From Nocardioides carbamazepini (GTDB lineage: Bacteria > Actinomycetota > Actinomycetes > Propionibacteriales > Nocardioidaceae), in NCBI RefSeq assembly GCF_024614185.1, contig NZ_JAHTLF010000013.1:302870-366869 (forward strand): a stretch of DNA of 64,000 nucleotides, written 5' to 3'. Below the pieces are notes generated by a model, which saw only the letters and a program-made list of their open reading frames with translations, was not told the DNA's origin and did not search any database. Made by a program: the position numbers and the translations under genes. Shown piece by piece: positions 34,757-43,435 of this stretch (the stretch's first letter is position 1; each line of letters opens with the position of its first letter).

Positions 34757-36534
34757 GCGACACCTCGGCGGCGCCTGGGACCGCACCCTCCGATGCCGGG
34801 CTGCCCGGGCTGCCGATCGCGAGCGGCCCGGAGACGGCCAGGGAGGTCTGGCGGCTCACCCATGGACACCGGCTCCAGCTCGCCGCCACCGGGGTGCTGG
34901 GGATCGTCAGCACGGGAGTCGACCTGATCACGCCCGCGGCGATCGGATTCCTCGTCGACCGCGTGCAGGCGGGCACCGCAGACCTCACCACAGTGCTCAC
35001 GGTCACGGTAGCCATGGCGCTCTCGGCAGTCCTGGGCGCGACGGGCACCGCTGTGACGATCGTGCTCGCCACCCGCGCGTACCACGCCATCTTGGCCACG
35101 CTGCGCGAGCGGCTCGTCGGACGGGCCCTGACACTCCCCCAGCACCTCGTGGAGCGAGCCGGCACCGGAGACCTGATCTCCCGGTCGAGCGACGACGTCA
35201 CCGCCGTCGCCGACGCCGCTCCCGCCGTGATCCCGGTGCTCACCGTCACGGTGTTCACCATCGTGGTCTCGCTGGGCGGGCTCGCGGCGGTGGAGTGGCC
35301 CTATGCGGCGGCCTTCGCCGTCGTCCTGCCCGTCTACGCCCTCGCCATGCGGTGGTACCTGCGCACCGGGCCACGGGTGTACCGCGCCGAGAGGGCGGCC
35401 ATGAGCGCGCGGGCCCAGCAGATCCTCGAGTCCCAGCGTGGCTATGCGACGGTGCTCGGATTCGGGCTCGCCGAGCGACGCCATCGCGCGGTGATGACGG
35501 ACTCCTGGGGTGTCGCGGTGCAGTCGCTGCGGGCGCGCGCCGTGCAGAGCATGCTCAACGGGCGCCTCAACCTCGGCGAGTTCCTGAGCCTGACAGCCGT
35601 CCTCGTCGTCGGGTTCGTCCTGATCGACCACGGAGCCTCGAGTGTCGGTGGAGCCACCACTGCCATGCTGCTCGTGTTGCGTCTGCTCGGCCCGGTGAAC
35701 CAGCTGTTGTTCGTCATCGACACCCTCCAGTCGGCCCTCGCGTCGCTGAGCCGGATGATCGGTGTGGTCACGATTCCGCAGGATGCCGGCGAGCCGAAGG
35801 CGCCAACGGGGGCGGGCTCCGCGGTCCGGCTCCGTGAGGTCACGTTCAGGTACGACGGCGGCCCCCGCGTCCTCGACGACATCACCCTGGACCTGCCCGC
35901 CGGCCAGCACGTCGCCGTCGTCGGCGCCTCCGGAGCCGGGAAGAGCACGCTCGCCGCCGTGATCGCCGGCATCCACCCGCCCGGCGCCGGCACCGTCGCC
36001 CGCCCCGGCCACGTCGCCGTGATCACCCAGGAGGTGCACGTGTTCGCGGGGACCGTGCGCGACAACCTCACTCTCGCCGCCCCCGAGGCCACCGACCGCG
36101 AGATCCGCGCAGCGCTCGACGCCACCGGCGCGGTCGGGCTGCTGGACCTGACTCCGGGCGGCCTCGACACCGTCGTCGGCATGGGCGGCCACCCACTCAC
36201 CGACGCCCAGGCACAACAGCTCGCACTCGCCCGCGTGCTGCTCGCCGACCCGGACCTGGCGATCCTCGACGAAGCGACCGCCGAGGCCGGCTCCGCCCAT
36301 GCCGAGCAGCTGGACCGGGCCGTCCTCGCCGTCCTCGCCGGGCGGAGCGGGCTCGTGATCGCCCACCGGCTGTCGCAGGCAGCGGTCTGCGATCGGATCA
36401 TCGTCTTGGAGCACGGCCGCATCACGGAGACCGGAACACATGCCGGGCTGGTCGCAGCGGGAGGTGGGTACGCGGGACTGTGGTCCGTCTGGCAGGAGGG
36501 ACAGGGCTCCACCTGGCCGAGCAGGTCGGGTTGA
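34753..36534 (+). CDS. exporter-fold ABC half-transporter with degenerate signature
   Basis: A 593-residue partner of the preceding half-transporter: six-helix membrane domain (about 40-330), then an ATPase domain with intact Walker A GASGAGKST, Q-loop VITQEVHVF, Walker B LAILDEAT and H-loop AHRL. The signature is degenerate (LTDAQAQQ instead of LSGGQ). Only one composite ATP site, made from its Walker motifs and the partner's LSGGQ, can be active. The start overlaps the partner's stop (ATGA), so they are made together. Likely role is ferric-siderophore import or siderophore export (inference from the island). Confidence 0.92.
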   Translation: MSDTSAAPGTAPSDAGLPGLPIASGPETAREVWRLTHGHRLQLAATGVLGIVSTGVDLITPAAIGFLVDRVQAGTADLTTVLTVTVAMALSAVLGATGTAVTIVLATRAYHAILATLRERLVGRALTLPQHLVERAGTGDLISRSSDDVTAVADAAPAVIPVLTVTVFTIVVSLGGLAAVEWPYAAAFAVVLPVYALAMRWYLRTGPRVYRAERAAMSARAQQILESQRGYATVLGFGLAERRHRAVMTDSWGVAVQSLRARAVQSMLNGRLNLGEFLSLTAVLVVGFVLIDHGASSVGGATTAMLLVLRLLGPVNQLLFVIDTLQSALASLSRMIGVVTIPQDAGEPKAPTGAGSAVRLREVTFRYDGGPRVLDDITLDLPAGQHVAVVGASGAGKSTLAAVIAGIHPPGAGTVARPGHVAVITQEVHVFAGTVRDNLTLAAPEATDREIRAALDATGAVGLLDLTPGGLDTVVGMGGHPLTDAQAQQLALARVLLADPDLAILDEATAEAGSAHAEQLDRAVLAVLAGRSGLVIAHRLSQAAVCDRIIVLEHGRITETGTHAGLVAAGGGYAGLWSVWQEGQGSTWPSRSG

Positions 36535-36589
36535 CCCACGCGGGCGCCCGGCCACACCGAGGCACGACCGTCTCTGTCCGGTACGACGA

Positions 36590-37081
36590 TCAGGCGAGCC
36601 GGGTCCGCAACCCGTCGAGGACCAGGCCCAGCCCGAGCGCGACGTCCGCGTCGTCGTCAGCCTCGTGGGCGAGCACGAGACGGACCAGGGTGCGTGCACC
36701 GACCCGGGCCAGGTCGGCGTCCGCCCCGGCGCGGGCCAGGGCCGAGCGCAGCGGCTGCTCGAGGGCCTCGGCGTCGGAGCGGTGGACCCGGGCGATCAGC
36801 AGGGCGCCGTCGCGGTGGCGGCGCATGGCGTCGCGCAGACCGAGGCAGAGCAGGTGCGCCTCGGCGTCCCAGGCCATGATCTCGGCGGGCCGGCGACCGC
36901 GACGGAGGATCTCGTCGGCGATGGCGGCGAGCAGGGCGTCCTTGTTGGTGAAGTGGTGGTAGAGCGCACCGGGCTGGACGCCGAGGTCACCGGCGAGCCG
37001 ACGCATCGACAAGGCGTCGAGGCCGTGCTCGTCGAGCACCTCGATCGCGCGCTCGACCACGTCCGTGCGCCGATATCGCAC
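36590..37081 (-). CDS. bioQ: TetR-type biotin repressor, BioQ-like
   Basis: A 163-residue TetR regulator, short for the family. The helix-turn-helix is MRRLAGDLGVQPGALYHHFTNKDAL. It lies beside bioY, and the same operator (TGAACA-C-TGTTCA) occurs before bioY and again before bioB, which fits the BioQ regulators of Corynebacterium and Mycobacterium. A GTG start at 37081 with a G-rich ribosome site (GGGGAG) is used. BioQ responds to biotin status; in known systems the ligand mechanism runs through other proteins, and no BirA is visible in this window. It converges with the ABC gene upstream. Confidence 0.85.
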   Translation of the reverse strand: MRYRRTDVVERAIEVLDEHGLDALSMRRLAGDLGVQPGALYHHFTNKDALLAAIADEILRRGRRPAEIMAWDAEAHLLCLGLRDAMRRHRDGALLIARVHRSDAEALEQPLRSALARAGADADLARVGARTLVRLVLAHEADDDADVALGLGLVLDGLRTRLA

Positions 37082-37124
37082 CCCGCCACTCCCCTCGCCC
37101 CTGGACCGCGTCGGTGGACCCCCG

Positions 37125-37154
37125 TTGACCGGAGTCCCACGACCACCCTAACCT
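37125..37154 (+). promoter_or_regulatory. bioY promoter
   Basis: TTGACC (37125-37130), an 18-bp spacer and TAACCT (37149-37154) form a sigma70-type promoter ending exactly at the BioQ site, 54 bp before the bioY start. Operator and promoter overlap explains repression. Confidence 0.5.
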
Positions 37155-37166
37155 GAACACTGTTCA
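37154..37166. promoter_or_regulatory. BioQ operator 1 (bioQ-bioY divergent region)
   Basis: TGAACACTGTTCA, a perfect palindrome around a central C, matching the TGAAC-N3-GTT[AC] pattern of known BioQ sites. The core ACCTGAACACTGTTCA is shared with the site before bioB. Confidence 0.82.
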
Positions 37167-37207
37167 ACTGCGCGGCCCCGCGCTCCCCCGGACCCGAGAG
37201 TGACCCG

Positions 37208-37819
37208 ATGAACCGCCGTACCCCGACCACCGACGTCGCCCTGATCGCCGGCTTCGCCGCGCTCATCGCGGTGTGCGCCATCCTGCCCGACATCAAGACC
37301 GGGGTCGGCGTCCCGTACTCGCTGCAGACCTTCGGCGTGCTCCTCGCCGGCGCGGTCCTCGGTCCCCTCCGCGGATTCCTGTGCGTCGTCCTCTATCTCG
37401 TGGCCGGGCTGGTGCTGCCGATCTACTCCGGCGGCGCCTCCGGCATCTCGCACTACAGCGGCGTGACCGCCGGGTACCTCGTGGCGTTCCCGCTCGCCGC
37501 CGCACTGTGCGGGTACCTCGTCTACCGCAACCGCCAGAACGCCACGCAGTTCACGCTGGTCTTCACCTGCGGGCTGCTCAGCAGCTTCGTGTTCGTGCAC
37601 ACCCTCGGGCCGCTGAACCTGGCCTGGCGTGCGGACCTCAGCCTCAAGGAGGCGTTCAGCTTCGACGCCGCCTACTTCCCCGGGGACATCGCCAAGAACG
37701 TCGTGATGGCCCTCATCGCCACCGCCGTGCACCGCGCCTTCCCGGACCTCGCCGAGCGTCGTCCCGCCGCGGCGCGCACCGACGAGGCCACCGACGAGGC
37801 CACCGCCCGGTCCGCGTGA
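37208..37819 (+). CDS. bioY: biotin transporter S component
   Basis: The 203-residue substrate-binding membrane subunit (S component) of an ECF-type biotin transporter. It has six hydrophobic segments and the family motif region LAGAVLGPLRGFLCVVLYLVAG, then GGASGISHYSGVTAGYL, characteristic of BioY. The C-terminal tail is Ala/Thr-rich. bioM and bioN follow within 16 bp, so the full high-affinity BioYMN importer is encoded. Control by BioQ is expected. Confidence 0.95.
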   Translation: MNRRTPTTDVALIAGFAALIAVCAILPDIKTGVGVPYSLQTFGVLLAGAVLGPLRGFLCVVLYLVAGLVLPIYSGGASGISHYSGVTAGYLVAFPLAAALCGYLVYRNRQNATQFTLVFTCGLLSSFVFVHTLGPLNLAWRADLSLKEAFSFDAAYFPGDIAKNVVMALIATAVHRAFPDLAERRPAAARTDEATDEATARSA

Positions 37820-37826
37820 GACCGGC

Positions 37827-38528
37827 GTGAGCCGGATCGAGCTCGACCGGGTCGTCGTCCGGGCTGCGACGCCCGGTGGCCCCGTCCCCGAGGTCACCGT
37901 GCTGCGGGAGACGACGCTCGACCTCACCGAGCAGCGGGTCGCGCTGATCGGCCCCAACGGGTCCGGCAAGTCGACGCTCGCACGCCTCGTCAACGGCCTG
38001 GTCGAGCCCACCACGGGCCGGATCGTGGTCGACGGGCTGGACGTGGCCAAGAAGGGCCGTGAGGTACGTCGCCGCGTCGGCTTCGTCTTCACCGACCCCA
38101 GTGCGCAGCTGGTGATGCCCACGGTCATCGAGGACGTCGCGCTCTCCCTGCGCCACCAGGTGCGCGCGCGGGAGGAGCGCACCGAGGCGGCGCGGGCCGT
38201 GCTGGCGTCGTACGGACTGGAGGACCTGGCGGACCGCAGCGTGCACACGCTCTCCGGCGGCCAGCGGCAGCTGCTCGCCCTCGCGGGCGTGCTCGCCACC
38301 GACCCGACCGTCCTGGTCGCCGACGAGCCCACCACGCTGCTCGACCTGCGCAACGCCCGGATGATCGGCGACCTGCTGTTCGGGCTCCCCCAGCAGCTGG
38401 TGCTGGCCACCCACGACCTCGACCTGGCACTGCGCTGCGACCGGGCCCTGCTGGTCGACGACGGCGCGGTGGTGGCCGACGGCGCGCCCGCCGACGTGAT
38501 CGCCCACTACCGCGCGAGTGCCCGGTGA
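37827..38528 (+). CDS. bioM: biotin transporter ATPase, ECF A component
   Basis: The 233-residue ATPase of the biotin ECF transporter. Walker A GPNGSGKST, Q-loop region VFTDPSAQLVMPTV (CbiO/EcfA-type, with Q after DPS), signature LSGGQRQL, Walker B VLVADEPTTLLD and H-loop ATHDLDLA are present. A GTG start 7 nt after bioY and a very short gap to bioN place it in the bioYMN operon. Confidence 0.94.
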   Translation: MSRIELDRVVVRAATPGGPVPEVTVLRETTLDLTEQRVALIGPNGSGKSTLARLVNGLVEPTTGRIVVDGLDVAKKGREVRRRVGFVFTDPSAQLVMPTVIEDVALSLRHQVRAREERTEAARAVLASYGLEDLADRSVHTLSGGQRQLLALAGVLATDPTVLVADEPTTLLDLRNARMIGDLLFGLPQQLVLATHDLDLALRCDRALLVDDGAVVADGAPADVIAHYRASAR

Positions 38529-38535
38529 TCCGGCG

Positions 38536-39147
38536 GTGACCGCGAGCCCGCTCGGGGACTACCAGCCGGGCACCTCACTCTTCCACCGGCTGCCCGTCGG
38601 CGCGAAGCTCCTCGGGCTGCTGGTGCTCAGCGTCGTCGCGGTCGCGTTCCGCGGCGTCCCCACGACCGGGGCCCTGCTGGCGCTGGCCGCGCTCGGCTGC
38701 GTGGTCGCCGGCGTCCGCCTCGGCCGCGCGGCCCGCGCGCTGCGCGGCGTCCTGGTCGCGATGACCCTGCTGGCGGCGTACCAGACCTGGCAGCGGGGCG
38801 CCGAGCACGCCTTCGTCGTGGTCGGCGCGCTGGTCGCCCTCGCCCTCCTCGCGACGGTCTTCACCACGACCACGTCGGTCGAGCGGATGGTGGACGCGAT
38901 CACCCGGTGGCTCGGCCCGTTCCGCCGCCTCGGCGTCAACCCGGAGCTGGTCGCGCTCGCCTTCTCGCTCATGATCCGCGGCATCCCGCTCACCCTCGCC
39001 ATCGCCGGCGAGACCCGGGACGCCGCGCGCGCCCGCGGTCTCGAGCGCAGCCCGCGGGCCTACCTGACGCCCCTGGTGATCCGGGTCGTCGCGCACGCCC
39101 GGGCCACCGGCGACGCCTTGCACGCCCGCGGCCTCGGCGACGACTGA
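38536..39147 (+). CDS. bioN: biotin transporter transmembrane component, ECF T component
   Basis: A 203-residue T component (EcfT/CbiQ type) with four to five hydrophobic helices and a cytoplasmic coupling segment with the typical two Ala-Arg-Gly motifs: AARARGLERS, and ALHARGLGDD at the C-terminus. It links BioM to BioY. A GTG at 38536 is used; a GTG at 38518, overlapping bioM by 11 nt, is equally in frame and neither has a clear ribosome site. It ends the bioYMN operon; bioB begins 98 bp later after a second BioQ site. Confidence 0.9.
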   Translation: MTASPLGDYQPGTSLFHRLPVGAKLLGLLVLSVVAVAFRGVPTTGALLALAALGCVVAGVRLGRAARALRGVLVAMTLLAAYQTWQRGAEHAFVVVGALVALALLATVFTTTTSVERMVDAITRWLGPFRRLGVNPELVALAFSLMIRGIPLTLAIAGETRDAARARGLERSPRAYLTPLVIRVVAHARATGDALHARGLGDD

Positions 39148-39197
39148 GGCTCGGAACCAGACTCCCCAACCCCGGGGAATAGGGCTATCCTAAGCAA

Positions 39198-39214
39198 CCT
39201 GAACACTGTTCAGG
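39198..39214. promoter_or_regulatory. BioQ operator 2 (before bioB)
   Basis: CCTGAACACTGTTCAGG, a perfect 17-bp palindrome around a central C, containing the same core as the site before bioY. It lies 7 bp downstream of a possible -10 (TATCCT, 39186-39191), at the expected transcription start of bioBAFD. Confidence 0.85.
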
Positions 39215-39245
39215 AACCCGTCCAGACCTTGCCCAGGGAGCACCC

Positions 39246-40313
39246 ATGAGCGTGCAGTTCGACCAGCTGGCCACCCGCATCCTCGAGGGAGGCGCCGCCA
39301 CCGAGGCCGACGCGCTCGCCGTGCTGCGGACCACCGACGCCGACCTGATGTCCGTCGTCGCCGCGGCCGGGCGGCTGCGCCGGGCGTACTTCGCCAACAC
39401 CGTCAAGGTCAACTACCTGGTCAACCTGAAGTCGGGCCTGTGCCCCGAGAACTGCAACTACTGCTCGCAGGCACTCGGCTCGGACGCGCCGATCCTCAAG
39501 TACTCCTGGCTGTCCAAGGACGAGACCCTCCAGCAGGCGGGCGCCGGCCTGCGCGGCGGCGCGACCCGGGTGTGCATGGTGTCGTCGGGCCGCGGCCCGT
39601 CGAACCGCGATGTCGAGAAGGTCGCCGAGATGACCGAGGCGCTGAAGGACGAGTACCCCGAGGTCGAGGTCTGTGCGTGCCTCGGGCTGCTCAAGGACGG
39701 TCAGGCCGAGCGGCTCAAGGAGGCGGGCGTCGACGCCTACAACCACAACATCAACACCGCCGAGTCGCACCACGACACGATCGTCCAGACCCACACGTAC
39801 GACGACCGCGTGGACACCATCGGCAAGGCCAAGTCTGCCGGGCTCTCCCCCTGCTCCGGCCTGATCGCCGGGCTCGGCGAGACCGACGAGCAGCTGGTCG
39901 AGGCGCTGTTCGCGCTCAAGGCGCTCGAGTCCGACTCGATCCCGGTCAACTTCCTGATGCCGTTCGACGGCACGCCGTTCGAGGACACCTGGGAGCTCTC
40001 CCCCACGCGCTGCCTCAAGATCCTCGCCATGGCGCGGTTCGTGTGCCCCGACAAGGAGCTGCGGATCGCGGGCGGACGCGAGATGCACCTGCGCTCGCTG
40101 CAGGCACTGGCGCTGCAGGTCGCGAACTCGATCTTCCTCGGCGACTACCTGACCTCCGAGGGCCAGGAGGCGAAGGCCGACGTCGAGATGATCCGGGACA
40201 ACGGCTTCGTGATCCTCGGCGCGGAGGACGGGCTCGAGGGCGCGGGGAGCGTCGAGCACGACCCGGCGATCCGGCGGCGCGGCGCCGGCACCGAGGTCGC
40301 GGCCAACGCCTGA
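39246..40313 (+). CDS. bioB: biotin synthase
   Basis: Radical-SAM enzyme inserting sulfur into dethiobiotin. The 355-residue protein has the cluster motif CPENCNYC (CxxxCxxC) near residue 65, conserved Cys residues for the second cluster ([15 protein letters not shown]), the YNHNINT block and the Arg in LRIAGGRE. The ATG follows AGGGAG. It opens the bioBAFD operon, controlled by BioQ through operator 2. The C-terminus ends in an Ala/Gly-rich tail. Confidence 0.97.
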   Translation: MSVQFDQLATRILEGGAATEADALAVLRTTDADLMSVVAAAGRLRRAYFANTVKVNYLVNLKSGLCPENCNYCSQALGSDAPILKYSWLSKDETLQQAGAGLRGGATRVCMVSSGRGPSNRDVEKVAEMTEALKDEYPEVEVCACLGLLKDGQAERLKEAGVDAYNHNINTAESHHDTIVQTHTYDDRVDTIGKAKSAGLSPCSGLIAGLGETDEQLVEALFALKALESDSIPVNFLMPFDGTPFEDTWELSPTRCLKILAMARFVCPDKELRIAGGREMHLRSLQALALQVANSIFLGDYLTSEGQEAKADVEMIRDNGFVILGAEDGLEGAGSVEHDPAIRRRGAGTEVAANA

Positions 40314-40314
40314 C

Positions 40315-41598
40315 ATGACCGCCCTCCTCGACCAGGACCTGCTCGCCTTCGACCGCGCGCACCTCTGGCATCCCTACACCTCGATGACCGAGCCGGCGCC
40401 GGTGCACCTGGTCACCGGCGCGCGGGGCTGCGAGCTGGAGATCGACGGCACCTGGGTGGTCGACGCGATGTCGTCGTGGTGGTCGGCGATCCACGGCTAC
40501 CGGCACCCGGCCCTCGACTCGGCCCTCGTCGAGCAGGCGGCACGGTTCAGCCACGTGATGTTCGGCGGTCTCACCCACGAGCCGGCCGTGGAGCTGGGCC
40601 GGCGACTGGTCTCGATCACCCCGGAGCCGCTGAAGAGGGTCTTCCTCGCCGACTCCGGCTCGGTGTCCGTCGAGGTCGCCCTGAAGATGGTGCTCCAGTG
40701 CCAGCGCGGGCGCGGACGCCCCGAGCGCACGCGGATGCTCACCGTCCTCGGCGGCTACCACGGCGACACCTTCGACTGCATGTCCGTCACCGACCCGGTC
40801 GGTGGGATGCACGCGATGTGGGCGGGCCTGCTGCCCGACCAGGTCTTCGGCCCCCGGCCGCCGGCGCACGACGCGGACGCGGCCGACATCGCCTCCTGGG
40901 CGGCCGCGCTGCACGCGCTCGCCGCGCGGCACGCACCCGAGCTCGCGGGCATCGTCGTGGAACCGCTGCTCCAGGGTGCGGGCGGGATGTGGCCCTACCC
41001 GGTGGCGTGCCTACGGGTCCTCCGCGAGATCGCCGACGAGCACGGGCTGCTCCTGGTGTTCGACGAGATCGCGACCGGCTTCGGCCGCACCGGGCACCTG
41101 TTCGCCAGCGAGCTGGTCACGCCGGACGTCCTGTGCCTGGGCAAGGCGCTGACCGGTGGGTACCTCACCCTGGCGGCCGTGCTGACCACCGACGAGGTGG
41201 CGCGCGGGATCTCGGCGAGCGAGTCCGGCGTCCTCATGCACGGACCGACCTTCATGGGCAACCCGCTCGCGTGCGCGGTGGCCAGCGCGTCGATCGACCT
41301 GCTGCTCTCCGGCGACTGGACGGGGCGGGTCGGCGCGATCGGCGAGCGGCTGGCCTCGGGGCTCGCCCCGTTGCGCTCGGCGCCGGGGGTGGTCGACGTC
41401 CGGACCATCGGCGCGGTGGGCGTGGTCAAGCTCGACCACGACGTCGACGTCGTCGCGGCCACCGAGGCCGCGCTGGCCGCGGGGGTGTGGCTGCGGCCCT
41501 TCCGCGACCTGGTCTACGCGATGCCGCCCTACGTCGCGGGAGCCGATGCGCTCGACCGGCTGGTCGCCGGCATGGGCGCGGCGGTGAGCGCCGGATGA
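40315..41598 (+). CDS. bioA: adenosylmethionine-8-amino-7-oxononanoate aminotransferase
   Basis: PLP enzyme converting 7-keto-8-aminopelargonate to 7,8-diaminopelargonate with SAM as amino donor. The 427-residue class III aminotransferase has the BioA-specific N-terminus (HLWHPYTSM), [25 protein letters not shown], the [15 protein letters not shown] region and the PLP-lysine segment [11 protein letters not shown]. The ATG lies 1 nt after the bioB stop, and the stop overlaps bioF (ATGA). Confidence 0.97.
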   Translation: MTALLDQDLLAFDRAHLWHPYTSMTEPAPVHLVTGARGCELEIDGTWVVDAMSSWWSAIHGYRHPALDSALVEQAARFSHVMFGGLTHEPAVELGRRLVSITPEPLKRVFLADSGSVSVEVALKMVLQCQRGRGRPERTRMLTVLGGYHGDTFDCMSVTDPVGGMHAMWAGLLPDQVFGPRPPAHDADAADIASWAAALHALAARHAPELAGIVVEPLLQGAGGMWPYPVACLRVLREIADEHGLLLVFDEIATGFGRTGHLFASELVTPDVLCLGKALTGGYLTLAAVLTTDEVARGISASESGVLMHGPTFMGNPLACAVASASIDLLLSGDWTGRVGAIGERLASGLAPLRSAPGVVDVRTIGAVGVVKLDHDVDVVAATEAALAAGVWLRPFRDLVYAMPPYVAGADALDRLVAGMGAAVSAG

Positions 41599-42725
41599 GC
41601 ACCACCTGGGAGAGCTGGCTGGCCGACGAGGCGGCGGCGCGGGAGGCCGCGGGGCTGACCCGCCGGCTGCGTTCGCGCACCGTCGACGACACGACGATCG
41701 ATCTCGCGGGCAACGACTACCTCGGGCTGGCGCGGGACGCCACGGTCCGGCGGGCGGCCGCCGAGGCCGCGTTGCGCTGGGGCTCGAGCGCGAGTGCGTC
41801 GCGCCTGGTCACCGGCACGTTGACGCTCCACGACGAGCTCGAGACCGAGCTGGCGGCGTACCTCCGGCAGCCTGCGGCGCTGGTGCTCTCGACCGGCTAC
41901 CACGCGAATCTCGCTGTCGTGACCGCCCTCGCCGACCGCACGACCCGCGTGCTGTCGGACGCCCACATCCATGCGTCCCTGGTCGACGCCGTCCGGCTCT
42001 CGCGGGCGCGGCTGAGCGTCATGCCCCACAGCGACGTCGAGGCCGTGCGCTCCGGCCTGGTCGCGGCGGCGGCCGCCGACGAGCGGGCGATGGTCCTGGT
42101 CGAGTCGGTCTACTCCGTGCTCGGCGACGCGGCGCCACTCGTCGAGCTGGCCGCGCTCTGCGCGGAGTACGACGCGCTGCTGGTCGTCGACGAGGCACAC
42201 GGCGTGGGCGTGCACGGACCGGGACTGGTCGCGAACTCGGGACTCGCCGGCCTCCCCCACGTCGTGGTGACGGCGACCCTGTCGAAGTCGCTGGGCGCGC
42301 AGGGCGGCGCCGTCCTCGGCCCGGTCGCGCTGCGCGAGCACCTGGTCAACCGGGCCCGGCCGTTCATCTTCGACACCGGACTCGCGCCGGCCCCGACGGC
42401 GGGAGCCCTCGCCGCGCTGCGGGCGATCCGCGAACGTCCCGGGCTGGGCGCCCTCGTGCGGCATCGGGTCGCCGCGCTGGCCGACACCCTCGGCGTCGTC
42501 GCCCCGGCCGGAGCGGTCCTCTCCGTCCCGATGTCGTCGCCCCGGGCGGCGGTCGCCGCCCAGGCCGCGGCCCTGGAGGCCGGGCTGCGCGTCGGCTGCT
42601 TCCGCCCGCCGTCGGTCCCCGACGGCATCTCGCGGCTGCGGATCACGGTCACCGCCGGCGTCTCCGACGACGACTGGGCTCGCGCGGTCGAGGTCCTCGA
42701 CGCCCTCGTGAAGGAGCACCAGTGA
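41595..42725 (+). CDS. bioF: 8-amino-7-oxononanoate synthase
   Basis: PLP enzyme condensing a pimeloyl thioester with alanine. The 376-residue alpha-oxoamine synthase has AGNDYLGLA at the N-terminus, [13 protein letters not shown], the cofactor Asp in [12 protein letters not shown] and the PLP-lysine in [12 protein letters not shown]. The ATG overlaps the bioA stop and its stop overlaps the bioD start. No bioC, bioH or bioW is in the window, so the pimeloyl precursor must come from elsewhere in the genome. Confidence 0.96.
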   Translation: MSTTWESWLADEAAAREAAGLTRRLRSRTVDDTTIDLAGNDYLGLARDATVRRAAAEAALRWGSSASASRLVTGTLTLHDELETELAAYLRQPAALVLSTGYHANLAVVTALADRTTRVLSDAHIHASLVDAVRLSRARLSVMPHSDVEAVRSGLVAAAAADERAMVLVESVYSVLGDAAPLVELAALCAEYDALLVVDEAHGVGVHGPGLVANSGLAGLPHVVVTATLSKSLGAQGGAVLGPVALREHLVNRARPFIFDTGLAPAPTAGALAALRAIRERPGLGALVRHRVAALADTLGVVAPAGAVLSVPMSSPRAAVAAQAAALEAGLRVGCFRPPSVPDGISRLRITVTAGVSDDDWARAVEVLDALVKEHQ

Positions 42726-43432
42726 CCGCCGCCGCGCCGCGCGTGACCGTGGTGACCGGGACGGACACCGGGGTCGGCAAGACGATCGCCACCGCCGCCC
42801 TCGCCGCCCGCGCACGCGCCGCCGGCGAGCGGGTGCTCGTCGTGAAGCCGGTGCAGACCGGCGTCGGCGGCGCCGATCCGGATCCCCACGACGCCGCGAC
42901 CGTCGCCACGCTGACCGGCGTGGACGTGCTCGAGCTCGTGACGCTCGACGAGCCGCTCGCCCCCGACACGGCCGCCCGCCGTCAGGGCGTGGCGATCCCG
43001 CCCGTGCGCGAGCACGTCGCCCGGATCCGCAAGCTGCTGCCGGCGTACGACCTCGTGATCGTCGAGGGCGCCGGGGGGCTGCTGGTGCGCCTCGACGGCG
43101 AGGGCGGCACGCTCCTCGACCTCGCCCGCGACCTGACGTTCGCCCTGCGCGGCCCGCACGGATCCCCGGTGGAGGTGGTCATCGTGTGCCGTGCGGGTCT
43201 CGGCACCCTCAACCACACCGAGCTCACCGTCACCGCGCTGCGCGCTGTCCAGATCGAGCCGGCCGGCCTGGTCATCGGCTCCTGGCCGGAGACTCCGGGC
43301 GTCGCCGAGACCTGCAACCGCACGGACCTCCCCCGCGTCACCGGCGTACCGGTCCTCGCGGTCCTTCCCGACGGCGCGGGCTCGCTCGCTCCGGGCGACT
43401 TCCGCACCGCCGCCCCCACCTGGTTCGCCTGA
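42722..43432 (+). CDS. bioD: ATP-dependent dethiobiotin synthetase
   Basis: Closes the ureido ring of dethiobiotin from diaminopelargonate, CO2 and ATP. The 236-residue protein has the P-loop GTDTGVGKT, the diaminopelargonate region VKPVQTG and EGAGGLLVRL. A GTG start overlaps the bioF stop. It ends bioBAFD and converges with the amidase gene, whose stop lies 3 bp away. Confidence 0.97.
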   Translation: MTAAAPRVTVVTGTDTGVGKTIATAALAARARAAGERVLVVKPVQTGVGGADPDPHDAATVATLTGVDVLELVTLDEPLAPDTAARRQGVAIPPVREHVARIRKLLPAYDLVIVEGAGGLLVRLDGEGGTLLDLARDLTFALRGPHGSPVEVVIVCRAGLGTLNHTELTVTALRAVQIEPAGLVIGSWPETPGVAETCNRTDLPRVTGVPVLAVLPDGAGSLAPGDFRTAAPTWFA

Positions 43433-43435
43433 ACG

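Noticed and set aside
24917..36534. Full siderophore biosynthesis cluster
   Set aside because: No NRPS, IucA/IucC-type synthetase or catecholate synthesis gene is present; only uptake, release and transport genes are seen.
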